DNA of 64,000 bases. It comes from Rhodoferax potami. Lineage in GTDB: Bacteria; Pseudomonadota; Gammaproteobacteria; Burkholderiales; Burkholderiaceae_C. The notes under the pieces were generated by a model, which saw only the letters and a list, made by a program, of their open reading frames with translations, had not been told where the DNA came from and ran no database searches. Positions 44,485 to 55,417 of this stretch are shown here, in pieces (position 1 is the first letter of the stretch; every line of letters begins with the position of its first letter). Where the stretch lies: positions 2,790,001-2,854,000 of the forward strand of contig NZ_JAVBIJ010000001.1 in the NCBI RefSeq assembly GCF_032193765.1, written 5' to 3'. Position numbers and translations under genes: made by a program.

Positions 44485-45264
44485 ATGACATTTCTCGCGC
44501 TGGACATCGGCAACACACGCCTCAAATGGGCACACTACGCATCCCCCCGCCCCGGTGCAGCCTTGTTGGCACAAGGTGCCGAGTTTCTGGAGAACATCGA
44601 CAAGCTCGCGGATGGTGCCTGGAGCGGACTGCCCTCACCGCGCCATGTATTGGGGTGCGTGGTGGCTGGAGATGCCGTCAAACGCCGGGTACAAGAGCAG
44701 ATGGACCTGTGGGATGTGGTGCCGCAATGGGTGGTCTCCAGCGAAGCCGAAGCCGGCTTACGCAATGGCTACGACCACCCCACCCGCCTCGGGGCGGACC
44801 GCTGGGTCGCGATGATCGGGGCCTACCACCACATGCTGAGCCAAGGCCCGGCACGCCCCATGGTGCTGGTCATGGTGGGCACAGCGGTGACAGTAGAAGC
44901 CATCGATGCGCAAGGCAAATTCTTGGGCGGGCTGATCCTGCCCGGCCACGGCATCATGCTCAGAGCACTGGAGTCCGGCACCGCCGGCTTGCATGTGCCG
45001 ACGGGCGAAGTGCGTGATTTCCCGACCAACACCAGCGACGCACTCACCAGCGGCGGGACCTTTGCGATTGCGGGGGCCGTGGAGCGGATGGTGCAACACG
45101 TCAAAGCCCATTGCGGTGCAGATCCGGCCTGCATCATGACCGGCGGTGCGGGCTGGAAAATGGCTCCCAGCATGACACGCCCGTTTGAACTGGTGGACAA
45201 CCTGATTTTTGACGGCCTGCTGCAAATGGCAAAAGACCGCTACGCCATTGAACTGACGCCTTGA
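44485..45264 (+). CDS. coaX: Type III pantothenate kinase
   Basis: This 259-residue protein has the CoaX motifs: nucleotide-binding [18 protein letters not shown], pantothenate site [19 protein letters not shown] and [20 protein letters not shown], with a C-terminal acetate kinase-like fold. It phosphorylates pantothenate in the first step of coenzyme A synthesis, and the type III enzyme is not inhibited by CoA. The gene usually follows birA, but birA is not adjacent here. It converges with the amidohydrolase gene, stops two bases apart. Confidence 0.95.
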   Translation: MTFLALDIGNTRLKWAHYASPRPGAALLAQGAEFLENIDKLADGAWSGLPSPRHVLGCVVAGDAVKRRVQEQMDLWDVVPQWVVSSEAEAGLRNGYDHPTRLGADRWVAMIGAYHHMLSQGPARPMVLVMVGTAVTVEAIDAQGKFLGGLILPGHGIMLRALESGTAGLHVPTGEVRDFPTNTSDALTSGGTFAIAGAVERMVQHVKAHCGADPACIMTGGAGWKMAPSMTRPFELVDNLIFDGLLQMAKDRYAIELTP

Positions 45265-45266
45265 TG

Positions 45267-46460
45267 TCAGACGTCCGTCGCTAACCACTCTTCCGCCAAA
45301 CGCACCCAGAAAGTAGCTCCCAAGGGCAGCAACTCGTCGTTGAAGTCGTAGCTCGGGTTGTGCAAGGTGCAAGGCCCGGCGCCGTGGCCCATGGTGCGGT
45401 GGTCGCCGTCCCCGTTGCCGATAAAGGCGTAGCAGCCGGGTTTGGCTTGCAGCATGAATGAAAAGTCTTCGGCGCCCATGGTGGGCTCCTGGGTGTAGAC
45501 CTTGTCCGCGCCGACGATGCTCTCCATGACTTTGCGGGCAAATGCGGCCTCTTTGGGCGCATTGACCGTGGGCGGGTAGTTGCGCACAAAGGCAAATTCC
45601 ACCCGGGTGTTGAACGCGGCGCACAGGCTCTCGCTCATCTCGCGCATGCGGCGCTCAATCAGGTCCAAGACCTCGATCGAGAAGGTGCGCACCGTGCCTT
45701 GCAACTCGCAGCGGTCAGGAATCACGTTGGTGGCTTCCCCGGCGTTGATCATGGTGACCGAGATCACGCCCGCATCAATCGGTTTCACATTGCGGCTGAT
45801 GATGGTTTGAAAACCCTGCACCAGCTGGCAAGCCACCACCACCGGGTCGATGGCGTTGTGCGGGATGGCCGCATGGCCGCCCTTGCCGCGGATGGTGATC
45901 TTGAATTCGTTGCTGGATGCCATCACCGGGCCTGCGCTGGCCGCAAAGGTGCCCGCGGCCATGCCCGGCCAGTTGTGCATGCCGAACACCGCCTCCACCG
46001 GAAACTGCTCAAACAAGCCGTCCTTGATCATCTCGCGGGCGCCGCCGCCACCTTCTTCGGCGGGCTGGAACACCAAGTACACCGTGCCGTCAAAATTGCG
46101 CTGCTTGGCAAAGTGCTGCGCCGCTGCCAACAGCATGGCGGTGTGGCCGTCGTGCCCGCAGGCGTGCATCTTGCCGGCATGTTTGCTAGCGTGGGCAAAG
46201 GTGTTGAACTCTTGCATGGGCAGGGCGTCCATGTCGGCGCGCAAAGCCAGTGCGCGGCTGGAGGTGCCGGCTTTCACAATGCCCACCACCCCGGTAGTGC
46301 CCATGCCGCGGTGGATCGGAATGCCCCACTCGGTCAGTTTGGCGGCCACCACATCGGCCGTGCGCACCTCTTGGAAACACAGCTCCGGGTGGGCATGGAT
46401 GTCTTTGCGCAGGGACGCAATTTCGGGGGTGTTGGCAACAATGGGTTCGATCAATTTCAT
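45267..46460 (-). CDS. M20 family amidohydrolase (hippurate hydrolase-like)
   Basis: This 397-residue protein (start MKLIEPIVANTPEIASLRKD after a GGAGGA ribosome site) is an M20D-type metal amidohydrolase. Metal ligands appear in KMHACGHDGHTAMLLAAAQ, AEEGGGGAREMIKDGLF and a late GAEDFSFML. It probably removes an acyl group from an N-acyl amino acid, as in hippurate hydrolase and IAA-amino-acid hydrolases. The substrate is unknown. Confidence 0.9.
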   Translation of the reverse strand: MKLIEPIVANTPEIASLRKDIHAHPELCFQEVRTADVVAAKLTEWGIPIHRGMGTTGVVGIVKAGTSSRALALRADMDALPMQEFNTFAHASKHAGKMHACGHDGHTAMLLAAAQHFAKQRNFDGTVYLVFQPAEEGGGGAREMIKDGLFEQFPVEAVFGMHNWPGMAAGTFAASAGPVMASSNEFKITIRGKGGHAAIPHNAIDPVVVACQLVQGFQTIISRNVKPIDAGVISVTMINAGEATNVIPDRCELQGTVRTFSIEVLDLIERRMREMSESLCAAFNTRVEFAFVRNYPPTVNAPKEAAFARKVMESIVGADKVYTQEPTMGAEDFSFMLQAKPGCYAFIGNGDGDHRTMGHGAGPCTLHNPSYDFNDELLPLGATFWVRLAEEWLATDV

Positions 46461-46538
46461 GGCAAGTGTCCTCCGCGGGGACAGAAATGTCCCGTTTGTG
46501 TCATCGCAAGAGCATACGCAATTCGGTAAAGTCCGCAC

Positions 46539-48623
46539 ATGCACTCAGACACTCCCGCGACCACTCACACCCCCGCCACCGCAGCCACCCAGATTCTGGG
46601 CGCCTGCCCCCACGACTGCCCGGACACCTGCTCGATGCTGGTCACGGTGCAAGACGGCATTGCGATCAAAGTCCAGGGCAACCCGGACCACCCTGCCACC
46701 AATGGCGCGCTGTGCACCAAGGTATCGCGCTACACCGAGCGCACCTACCACCCCGAACGCCTGCTGCACCCGCTCAAACGCGTGGGGCCCAAAGGGTCCG
46801 GCCAGTTTGAGCGCGTGAGCTGGGACGAGGCACTGAGCGACATTGCGAACAAGCTCCAGGCCATTGCCGCCCGTGACCCGCAGGCCATTCAGCCCTACAG
46901 CTACGCCGGCACCATGGGGCGTGTGCAGGGCGAAGGCATGGCAGCCCGCTTTTTCAACAGAATAGGCGCCGCCCGGCTGGACCGCACTATTTGCGCCTCG
47001 GCAGGTGCTGAAGCACTGACCTTCACTCTGGGCAACAAAGTCGGCACCAAGGTGGAGTTTTTTGCAGAGGCCAAACTCATCCTGATCTGGGGCAGCAACT
47101 CGATTGCCAGCAATGTGCACTTCTGGCGCTATGTGCAAACCGCCAAGCGCAATGGCGCGCGCATCATCTGCATCGACCCGCGCCGCTCCGAGACGGCCGA
47201 GAAATGTCACCAGCACATCGCCCTGCTGCCCGGCACCGATGCCGCCCTCGCGCTGGGCCTGATGCATGAGCTGATCACCCACGACTGGCTGGACCACGAC
47301 TACATCGCCCGCCACACCCTTGGGTGGGAGGGCCTGCGCGAACGGGCCCTGCAGTGGACGCCCGAGCGCACCGCAGAGGTGTGTGGCATCACCGCCGACG
47401 AAGTGCGCGCGCTGGCACGCGAATACGGCCAAACGGCACGCGCAGGCGAGCCTGTGGCCATCCGCATGAACTATGGTCTGCAGCGGGTGCGTGGCGGCGG
47501 CAATGCCGTGCGCGCGATTGCCTGCCTTCCCGCCCTAGTGGGCGCCTGGCGGCACCGCGCAGGCGGCGTGTTGCTGTCCAGCTCGGGCTATGTGCCCACC
47601 CAGACCATGGCACTTGAGCGGCCGGAACTCCTGGCCGGCCGCACGCCCCGCACCATCAACATGAGCACCATTGGCGATGACCTGCTGCGCCCGGCCAGCC
47701 CCGAGTTCGGTCCGGCGATTGAAGCCCTGATCGTTTACAACAGTAACCCGGTCGCGGTGGCCCCGGAATCCGCCAAGGTGGTACAAGGCTTTGCGCGCGA
47801 AGACCTGTTTACCGTGGTGCTGGAACACTTCCAGACGGACACCGCCGACTACGCCGACTACGTGTTGCCCGCCACCACCCAGCTCGAACACTGGGACGTG
47901 CACAGCAGCTATGGACACACCGACATCCTGCTCAACCGCCCGTCCATAGCCCCGCTGGGCGAGGCCCGCACCAACACCCAGTTCTTCCGTGATCTCGCCC
48001 AGCGCATGGGCTATACCGAAGACGTGTTTGCCGAGTCCGATGAGAGCCTGTGTCGCACGGCCTTTGGCGACAAGGTGGACTTTGGCTTGCTACTGAGCCA
48101 GGGCTACGCGCCCCTGCCCGTTTCCGATGCACCGTTTGCCGATGGCGGCTTTCCAACACCAAGCGGCAAGTGCGAGTTTTTCAGCGCACGCCTGGCTGCG
48201 CGCGGGGACGACGGCCTGCCCGACCACCTGCCCAACTACGAACCCGCAGGAGCGGATGCGAGATACCCGCTGGCGATGATCTCGCCGCCCGCGCGCAATT
48301 TCTTGAACTCCACCTTTGTGAACGTAAAGAGCCTGCGCGACATCGAAGGCGAACCCTTGGTGGAACTGCATGAAACCGATGCTGCGCCACGCGGCATTGC
48401 GGATGGGGATGAGGTGACGGTATTTAACGCCCGCGGCACCCACCGCTGTGTGGCGCGCGTGTCCGCCCGCGCACGCCCCGGAGTGGTCAACGGCCTGGGC
48501 ATCTGGTGGCGCAAGCTGGGTCGCGACGGCACCAATGTAAACGAGCTGACCAGCCAACGCCTGACCGATATGGGCCGGGCGCCTACGTTTTACGACTGTG
48601 CAGTGGAAGTGAAGAAAAGTTAG
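46539..48623 (+). CDS. Molybdopterin oxidoreductase with [4Fe-4S] centre
   Basis: This 694-residue protein has an N-terminal 4Fe-4S motif (ACPHDCPDTCSMLVTVQDG with NGALCTKV) and a molybdopterin-binding fold (RTICASAGAEALTFTLG, IWGSNSIASNVHFWR, ICIDPRRSETA and GGNAVRAIACLPALVGAW). It lacks a Tat signal, so it is probably cytosolic, as in the formate dehydrogenase and assimilatory branches. The metal-ligand residue and electron partner are not clear, and no beta or gamma subunit gene is adjacent. Its stop codon overlaps that of the convergent DUF2721 gene. Confidence 0.85.
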   Translation: MHSDTPATTHTPATAATQILGACPHDCPDTCSMLVTVQDGIAIKVQGNPDHPATNGALCTKVSRYTERTYHPERLLHPLKRVGPKGSGQFERVSWDEALSDIANKLQAIAARDPQAIQPYSYAGTMGRVQGEGMAARFFNRIGAARLDRTICASAGAEALTFTLGNKVGTKVEFFAEAKLILIWGSNSIASNVHFWRYVQTAKRNGARIICIDPRRSETAEKCHQHIALLPGTDAALALGLMHELITHDWLDHDYIARHTLGWEGLRERALQWTPERTAEVCGITADEVRALAREYGQTARAGEPVAIRMNYGLQRVRGGGNAVRAIACLPALVGAWRHRAGGVLLSSSGYVPTQTMALERPELLAGRTPRTINMSTIGDDLLRPASPEFGPAIEALIVYNSNPVAVAPESAKVVQGFAREDLFTVVLEHFQTDTADYADYVLPATTQLEHWDVHSSYGHTDILLNRPSIAPLGEARTNTQFFRDLAQRMGYTEDVFAESDESLCRTAFGDKVDFGLLLSQGYAPLPVSDAPFADGGFPTPSGKCEFFSARLAARGDDGLPDHLPNYEPAGADARYPLAMISPPARNFLNSTFVNVKSLRDIEGEPLVELHETDAAPRGIADGDEVTVFNARGTHRCVARVSARARPGVVNGLGIWWRKLGRDGTNVNELTSQRLTDMGRAPTFYDCAVEVKKS

Positions 48624-49069
48624 CGCTTTTTTCGCCCGAAATTGAGCAGGCGGGTGGCGATGAAAGTCTCCACCATGAAGCAGATCAAGGCGCTCAAAAA
48701 GCACACGACACCCCCGACAAACGTAAAGATGGAGATACGTAAGCCGGGGAAGTCAATCGTCTCGCCAAGGAACAACACCACGATGGTGAGGCCGATCAGG
48801 AACGCACAGGCTGTTAGCAACGCAATACTCGAGTTCGCTAGCAAACCGCGAGTTCGCAGCTCCGCGAGTTCGGTATAGCCATCTGCATCTTCCGCAGGGT
48901 GGGCGCCCTGCTTGATGCGAGTTTCCACATTGCGCGCCCGGTCGATGATGCGCGCCAGTCGTCCGGCCACCGCCGCAATCATGCCGGACACTGCTGTCAA
49001 AAGAAAGACGGGCGCAACCGCCAGCTGGATTCCGTGGGAGACCGCATCCGGCTCAAGGGGAAAGGGCAT
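48620..49069 (-). CDS. DUF2721 membrane protein
   Basis: The 149-residue protein (start MPFPLEPDAVSHGIQLAVA after GAGGTG; an in-frame GTG is just upstream) has three predicted membrane helices: LAVAPVFLLTAVSGMIAAVA, LANSSIALLTACAFLIGLTI and IFTFVGGVVCFLSALICFMV. RLARIIDRARNVETRIKQG is the DUF2721 loop. The family has no known function. It shares a stop region with the molybdopterin gene. Confidence 0.85.
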   Translation of the reverse strand: MPFPLEPDAVSHGIQLAVAPVFLLTAVSGMIAAVAGRLARIIDRARNVETRIKQGAHPAEDADGYTELAELRTRGLLANSSIALLTACAFLIGLTIVVLFLGETIDFPGLRISIFTFVGGVVCFLSALICFMVETFIATRLLNFGRKKR

Positions 49070-49082
49070 TGCATACACCTCA

Positions 49083-49120
49083 ATAAAAAACGCCATGCCG
49101 GCTCGTGCAGGCATGGCGTT
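49083..49120 (-). terminator. Intrinsic terminator of the protocatechuate operon
   Basis: A perfect 11-base stem AACGCCATGCC / GGCATGGCGTT with a 10-base loop is followed, on the minus strand, by a run of six T. It lies 19 bases after the ligC-type stop codon and overlaps the promoter side of the DUF2721 gene. Confidence 0.9.
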
Positions 49121-49138
49121 GCATTGTAGGTCGGGGCT

Positions 49139-50101
49139 CTATTTCTGTTGGGCCAATTGCTGCTCCAACTGGTGCAGCACGCGGTAGCAGTCCAGCACGC
49201 GGCCCACACTGGAGTTGGGTTCGCGCCCCTCTTTGATGGCGGCAAAGAACTCGCGGTCTTGCAGCTCAATACCGTTCATGCTGACGGCCACTTGGCTCAC
49301 GTCGATCTTCTCCTCCTTGCCGGTATACAAATCGTCGTAACGGGCGAGGTAAGTCGCTGTGTCGCCGATGTAGCGGAAGTAAGTGCCCAAGGGGCCGTCG
49401 TTGTTAAAGCTCAATGACAAGGTGCAGATGGCACCGTTGGCCGCGCGCAGCTGGATGCTCATGTCCATGGCGATGCCGAGCACCGGGTGGATGGGCCCCT
49501 GGATGGCGTTGGCCTGCACGATGGGGCTGTTGGCCTGGTAGGCAAACAAGTCCACGGTGTGCGCAGCGTGGTGCCACAGCAAGTGGTCGGTCCAGCTGCG
49601 GGCTTGGCCCAGCGCATTGGTGTTGGTGCGGCGGAAAAAGTAGGTCTGCACATCCATCTGCTGGATATTGAACTTGCCGGCCGTGATCTGCTCATTCACA
49701 TACTGGTGGCTGGGGTTGAAGCGGCGGGTATGGCCGCACATGGCCACCAAGCCGGTGCGCCTTTGCTCTGCAACGACCGCATCGGCACCCGCCCAGCTAT
49801 CAGCCAAGGGGATTTCCACTTGCACGTGCTTACCGGCTTTCAAACAAGCCAGCGTCTGCTCGGCGTGCATCTGGGTCGGGGTGCACAAAATTACTGCGTC
49901 CAGCTCAGGAAGTTCCAGGCTTTCCGACAGCTCGGTGGTCACATGGCCTACGCCGTACTTGGCGGCCACTTCTTTGGTTTTGTCCAACTCACGGCCGATC
50001 AGGGAGATAACTTCCACGCCCTCGATGTTCTTGATGCCGTCCAGGTGTTTGACGCCGAAAGCGCCGGCGCCCGCGAGGGCGACTTTGATGGTTTTGCTCA
50101 T
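49139..50101 (-). CDS. ligC: 4-Carboxy-2-hydroxymuconate-6-semialdehyde dehydrogenase
   Basis: This 320-residue Gfo/Idh/MocA-type enzyme (LigC/PmdC) has the dinucleotide-binding motif VALAGAGAFGVKHLDGIKN and the catalytic region VEIPLADSWAGADAVVAEQ. It oxidises the ring-fission product CHMS to 2-pyrone-4,6-dicarboxylate with NADP+. It is the last gene of the operon, 1 base after ligB and 19 bases before the terminator. Confidence 0.92.
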   Translation of the reverse strand: MSKTIKVALAGAGAFGVKHLDGIKNIEGVEVISLIGRELDKTKEVAAKYGVGHVTTELSESLELPELDAVILCTPTQMHAEQTLACLKAGKHVQVEIPLADSWAGADAVVAEQRRTGLVAMCGHTRRFNPSHQYVNEQITAGKFNIQQMDVQTYFFRRTNTNALGQARSWTDHLLWHHAAHTVDLFAYQANSPIVQANAIQGPIHPVLGIAMDMSIQLRAANGAICTLSLSFNNDGPLGTYFRYIGDTATYLARYDDLYTGKEEKIDVSQVAVSMNGIELQDREFFAAIKEGREPNSSVGRVLDCYRVLHQLEQQLAQQK

Positions 50102-50102
50102 A

Positions 50103-51451
<1,349 letters not shown>

Positions 51452-51484
51452 TCAGTACTTTCTCAAAACAATAGAAATCGCCGC

Positions 51485-51555
51485 AGGGCCGCCCCAAGGC
51501 GATTTGCGCCCCCTCCGGGGGCAGCGATCCGCGCAGCGGCAGAGCGTGGGGGCCA
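51485..51555. repeat. GC-rich intergenic palindromic repeat inside the protocatechuate operon
   Basis: The segment between the PDC hydrolase and ligA genes contains GGGCCGCCCCAAGGCG, a hairpin GCCCCC / GGGGGC with a 3-base loop at 51508-51522, and AGAGCGTGGGGGCC. It matches a repeat pattern common in Comamonadaceae genomes, a statement from memory. Confidence 0.55.
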
Positions 51556-52482
51556 TCAGTCCTTCCAATAGAGGCGGTTGGGGTTGTCCACCAGCAGCTT
51601 GCGTTGCAGCTCTGGGGTGGTGGCGATATGGGGAATAAAGTCCACCAGCAGGCCGTCATCGGGCATGTGGTCCTTCAGGTTGGGGTGCGGCCAGTCGGTA
51701 CCCCACAACACGCGGTCAGGGAATTGCTCCACGATGCGCTTGGCAAACGGAATCACATCGCGGTAAGCGTGTTGCTCGCCGTTCAAGGCTTTGGGGCCGC
51801 TGACGCTCAGGCGCTCGGGGCAGCTCACTTTGCTCCACACATTGCTGTGCTCTCGCATGAACTTTTCAAACAAGGCGAATTGCGGGCCGTCTACCGGCAG
51901 CGACACATCGGGCCGGCCCATGTGGTCCACCACCACCGTAGTAGGCAGTGCGGTGAAAAAGTCCCACAGCTCGGGCAGGTCCACCGCCTCAAAGTAGATC
52001 ACCACGTGCCAGCCCCATTTCGCAATGCGGCCGGCAATTTCCATCAGCTCGTCCTTGGGCGTGAAGTCCACCAGGCGCTTGACGAAGTTGAAGCGCACGC
52101 CGCGCACACCGGCGTCGTGCATGGCCTGGATTTCTTCATCGGTGACGCTGCGCTTGACCGTGGCCACACCGCGCGCTTTGCCCTTGCTGGCGAGCAGCGC
52201 GTCCACCATGGCGCGGTTGTCGGCACCGTGGCAGGTGGCTTGCACGATGACGTTCTTCTCAAAGCCCAGGTGGTCGCGCAAGGCGAACAGCTGGTGTTTG
52301 GAGGCATCACACGGCGTGTACTTGCGCTCAGGCGCATAGGGAAATTCGGCACCGGGGCCGAACACGTGGCAGTGCGCATCGACAGCGCCTGCAGGCAGTT
52401 GGAAGGTAGGCGTAGATGGGCCGGTGTACCAGTCCATCCAGCCAGCAGTTTTGGTGAAGTCACCCGAAGTAGGTTTGGTCAT
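51556..52482 (-). CDS. ligI: 2-Pyrone-4,6-dicarboxylate hydrolase
   Basis: This 308-residue amidohydrolase (LigI/PmdD) has VDAHCHVFGPGAEFPYAPE, KRSVTDEEIQAMHDAGVRG, and the catalytic aspartate in VLWGTDWPHPNLKDHMP. It hydrolyses the pyrone ring to 4-oxalomesaconate. It is 9 bases after the aldolase gene. Confidence 0.94.
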   Translation of the reverse strand: MTKPTSGDFTKTAGWMDWYTGPSTPTFQLPAGAVDAHCHVFGPGAEFPYAPERKYTPCDASKHQLFALRDHLGFEKNVIVQATCHGADNRAMVDALLASKGKARGVATVKRSVTDEEIQAMHDAGVRGVRFNFVKRLVDFTPKDELMEIAGRIAKWGWHVVIYFEAVDLPELWDFFTALPTTVVVDHMGRPDVSLPVDGPQFALFEKFMREHSNVWSKVSCPERLSVSGPKALNGEQHAYRDVIPFAKRIVEQFPDRVLWGTDWPHPNLKDHMPDDGLLVDFIPHIATTPELQRKLLVDNPNRLYWKD

Positions 52483-52491
52483 AGCGGGCTT

Positions 52492-53175
52492 TCAGTCGAT
52501 GTACTTCAAACCCAGCGCAGCCAAGGGCTCGCGCATCTTGTACATGTCCAGCCCCAGCACGCCGGCGGCCAGCTTCTCGCGCTTTTCGCCTTCGAAGCTT
52601 TCACGCTTCTGGGCAGCGGCCAGCGTGGCAACAGCTTTGGCTGCGGGCACGCACACCACGCCGTCGTCATCCGCCACGATAACGTCACCAGGGGTCACCA
52701 ACATGCCGGCACACACAATGGGAATGTTCACCGAGCCCAAGGTCGCCTTGATGGTGCCCTTGCTGCTAATGGCTTTGCTCCAAACGGGGAAGCCCATGCG
52801 CTGCAGCTCCTTCACATCGCGCACACCGCCTTCGATGATGAGGGCGCGAGCGCCGCGGGCTTGGAAGCTGGTTGCCAGCAAGTCGCCGAAGAAACCGTCG
52901 GTGCACTCCGCCGTGACCGTGGCCACCACGATGTCGCCGGGCTGGATCTGCTCCGCGGCCACATGCATCATCCAGTTGTCGCCGGGTTGCAGCAGCACGG
53001 TCACTGCGGTGCCGGACACCTGCACGCCGCTCTGGATGGGGCGCATATAGGGCTTGAGCAAGCCCACGCGACCCATGGCCTCGTGCACGGTGGCAGAGCC
53101 CAGAGCGGCCAAACCGTCAGCGGCAGCGCGGTCTGCGCGGGTGATGTTGCGGTAGCAAACGCCTAGTTCATACAT
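52492..53175 (-). CDS. ligK: 4-Carboxy-4-hydroxy-2-oxoadipate aldolase
   Basis: This 227-residue RraA-like aldolase (LigK/PmdF; start [19 protein letters not shown] after a GAGGAG ribosome site) contains [19 protein letters not shown], and the substrate-site arginine and aspartate in [18 protein letters not shown]. It splits CHA into pyruvate and oxaloacetate and can also decarboxylate oxaloacetate. It follows a 319-base gap after the hydratase gene. Confidence 0.93.
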   Translation of the reverse strand: MYELGVCYRNITRADRAAADGLAALGSATVHEAMGRVGLLKPYMRPIQSGVQVSGTAVTVLLQPGDNWMMHVAAEQIQPGDIVVATVTAECTDGFFGDLLATSFQARGARALIIEGGVRDVKELQRMGFPVWSKAISSKGTIKATLGSVNIPIVCAGMLVTPGDVIVADDDGVVCVPAAKAVATLAAAQKRESFEGEKREKLAAGVLGLDMYKMREPLAALGLKYID

Positions 53176-53494
53176 TTCAATACTCCTCAATATTTTTCGC
53201 CGTTGTTTTCGCTGAACACACTTATCTCTGAGCCCGCGACAGAGCAGGGGTGAGTACCTCCGCTCATGTCCCCCGCCCGCTGCGCGGGCTCCTCCTTGAC
53301 TTCGCTGCGGCACTCACCCCTGCTCTGCCGCTGCGAACGAAATTGACTTCATTCAGCCACCTATCCAAAAACGCTGGCAAGGCTTGGGGTGGTTATGCGT
53401 TTTGCGTAGGTAAAGGAGGAGCCCGCAAAGCGGGCGGGGGACACGCAGCAAAACGCATAGCCACCCCGAGCCCCTACCCAAACGCAAAACCAAG
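53176..53494. repeat. Non-coding 319-base gap with three interlocking inverted repeats
   Basis: I see no gene here. Three inverted repeats are present: 53240-53255 with 53312-53327 (16 of 16 bases); 53268-53297 with 53413-53442 (28 of 30); and 53381-53405 with 53448-53472 (23 of 25), whose loop contains the right arm of the second. The arms of the second repeat also form small hairpins (GCCCGC TGC GCGGGC and GCCCGC AAA GCGGGC). The gap splits the operon between hydratase and aldolase. Confidence 0.75.
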
Positions 53495-54523
53495 TTACTG
53501 CCCCTTGGCCTTCAAAACCGCATCCAGGCGCGGAAAGACGCGCCGCGCATTGCCTTCGTAAATCTGGTGCCGGTCATCCGCACTCAGGATCTTGGACGCT
53601 TCGATGTAGCGCTTGGTGTCGTCGTAGTAGTGGCCGGTCTGCGGATCAATCCCGCGCACCGCACCAATCATTTCGGACGCAAACAACACGTTCTTCACCG
53701 GGATCACGGTGTTGAGCAGATCAATACCGGGCTGGTGGTACACGCAGGTGTCAAAGTAAATGTTGTTGAGCAGGTGCTCTTCCAACAGGGGCTTCTTGAG
53801 TTCCTGCGCTAAGCCGCGGAAACGGCCCCAGTGGTAAGGCACTGCGCCGCCGCCATGCGGAATCAGGAACTTGAGCGTGGGAAATTGCTTGAACAAATCG
53901 CTGGTCAGGCACTGCATAAAGGCGGTGGTGTCCGCGTTCAGGTAGTGGGCGCCGGTGGTGTGGAAGCAGGCGTTGCAGCTGGTGGACACGTGGATCATCG
54001 CGGGGATGTCGTACTCCACCATCTTCTCGTAAATGGGGTACCAGTGCTTGTCGCTCAAAGGGGGCGATGTCCAGTGGCCGCCGCTGGGGTCGGGATTCAG
54101 GTTGATGCCCACATTGCCGTACTGCTCCACGCACTTCACCAGCTCGGGGATGCAGGTGGCAGAGTCCACGCCGGGGCTTTGGGGCAGCATGGCCGCGGGG
54201 ATGAAGTGGTCAGGAAAAAGCTGGCTCACGCGGAAGCACAGTTCGTTGCAGATGGCCGCCCAGGTGGCGCTGGTGTTGAAGTCGCCAATGTGGTGGGCCA
54301 TGAAGCTGGCGCGCGGGCTGAAGATGGTGAGGTCGGAGCCCCGCTCTTTCATCAGGCGAAGCTGGTTGGATTCGATGGTTTCGATCAGCTCGTCATCGCT
54401 GATCTTCAGGTCAGCCACCTTGGGGCCCAGTTCGGGCGTGGACAGGTTGGCGATCTGGGCGTTGCGCCAGTTCTCCAGCGCCTTGGGGGCGGTGGTGTAG
54501 TGGCCGTGGCAATCAATGATCAT
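53495..54523 (-). CDS. ligJ: 4-Oxalomesaconate hydratase
   Basis: This 342-residue amidohydrolase-like enzyme (LigJ/PmdE) begins MIIDCHGHYTTAPKALENWR and includes SCNACFHTTGAHYLNADTTA, LKFLIPHGGGAVPYHWGRFR and VLFASEMIGAVRGIDPQTG. It hydrates 4-oxalomesaconate to CHA. It is 33 bases after the frameshifted binding-protein-like gene. Confidence 0.93.
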   Translation of the reverse strand: MIIDCHGHYTTAPKALENWRNAQIANLSTPELGPKVADLKISDDELIETIESNQLRLMKERGSDLTIFSPRASFMAHHIGDFNTSATWAAICNELCFRVSQLFPDHFIPAAMLPQSPGVDSATCIPELVKCVEQYGNVGINLNPDPSGGHWTSPPLSDKHWYPIYEKMVEYDIPAMIHVSTSCNACFHTTGAHYLNADTTAFMQCLTSDLFKQFPTLKFLIPHGGGAVPYHWGRFRGLAQELKKPLLEEHLLNNIYFDTCVYHQPGIDLLNTVIPVKNVLFASEMIGAVRGIDPQTGHYYDDTKRYIEASKILSADDRHQIYEGNARRVFPRLDAVLKAKGQ

Positions 54524-54556
54524 GGAAGTCTCCGGTGATGTTGTCAGTGTGTGTAT

Positions 54557-55278
54557 TTACGCGGGCTCCATGCCCTGGCGCAGCTTGGCGGCGGCGGCTT
54601 GGGGGGATGCCATGTAGTCCAGCAACGCGCGCACGGCGGCGGCTTGGCTGCTATGGGCGCCGAGGCCCGCAGAAAAGGTGGTGGTGATTTGGATGCCAGC
54701 GGGCAAGGGCCCGACGATGCGGATGCCTTGCACGTGAATCAACTCGCTGAGCTGCTGAAAGCCCAGCGCCACTTCGCCCTGCGCTACCAGCGTGCCCACC
54801 GGCACGCCGGGGGGGCTTGCACGATGCGGCTTTGAATCTCGTCGGCAATGCCCCAACGCTCAAACAGTTTGGCCAGCGCCACGCCACTCGGGCCGGTGGA
54901 GTAGCTCAGAGTCGGTGCGGCCAACACGGCTGTACGCACTGCTGCTTCCGAGCTGATGTCGGGCGTCGCAGCGCCCTCTTTCACCGCGACGGCGACGCCG
55001 GAGTGCACCAAATCAACCCGGCCACCGGCCGCAAGAAAGCCTGCCGCCAATAGCTTCTCGATGGCGTCCGACGCGAGAAACACGATGTCGAAAACCTCGC
55101 CCGCTTGCACCCGCTTGGCAGCGTCTACTCCGCCCACGGACTGCAGCGCGAGGTGCACGCCCGTGGCGGATTCATAGGCCTCGGCCAGCTCAGTCAACAC
55201 CTGGCGCGTGGCCATGGAGGAGATGGCTTTCAGGATCGATCCAGCAGGGGCGTGGGAGGGCGAGGCAGAGATTTGCAT
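54557..55278 (-). pseudogene. ModA-like binding protein without signal peptide, one-base frameshift
   Basis: Two overlapping reading frames give one protein of about 240 residues if one base is added in a run of seven G (plus strand 54809-54815). The N-terminal frame reads MQISASPSHAPAGSILKAIS to IQSRIVQAPP, and the second frame continues GVPVGTLVAQGEVALGFQQL to LRQGMEPA. The fold is molybdate-binding-like (SBP_bac_11 type). There is no signal peptide, so the protein, if made, is cytosolic. It is the promoter-proximal gene of the protocatechuate operon. The frameshift could be real, phase-variable or a sequencing error. Confidence 0.75.
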
Positions 55279-55417
55279 GCTGGGTATTCTGGTCGGGCAC
55301 GCCGGCTTTGATAAGCCGAGGGGGCGACTAGCAGCTATCACATATCGGCATAATTGACGCGCAGCTATTCTCAGAAGAAACTCCCCCACTCCCGAAAGCC
55401 GCTATGGATTTGTTGCT
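55279..55417. promoter_or_regulatory. Divergent promoter region of the protocatechuate operon and its LysR regulator
   Basis: This 139-base gap must hold promoters for both directions. A direct repeat GCAGCTAT occurs at 55331-55338 and 55361-55368. LysR regulators usually bind such intergenic regions at dyads of the T-N11-A kind; I could not settle on one. The exact operator is unassigned. Confidence 0.45.
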
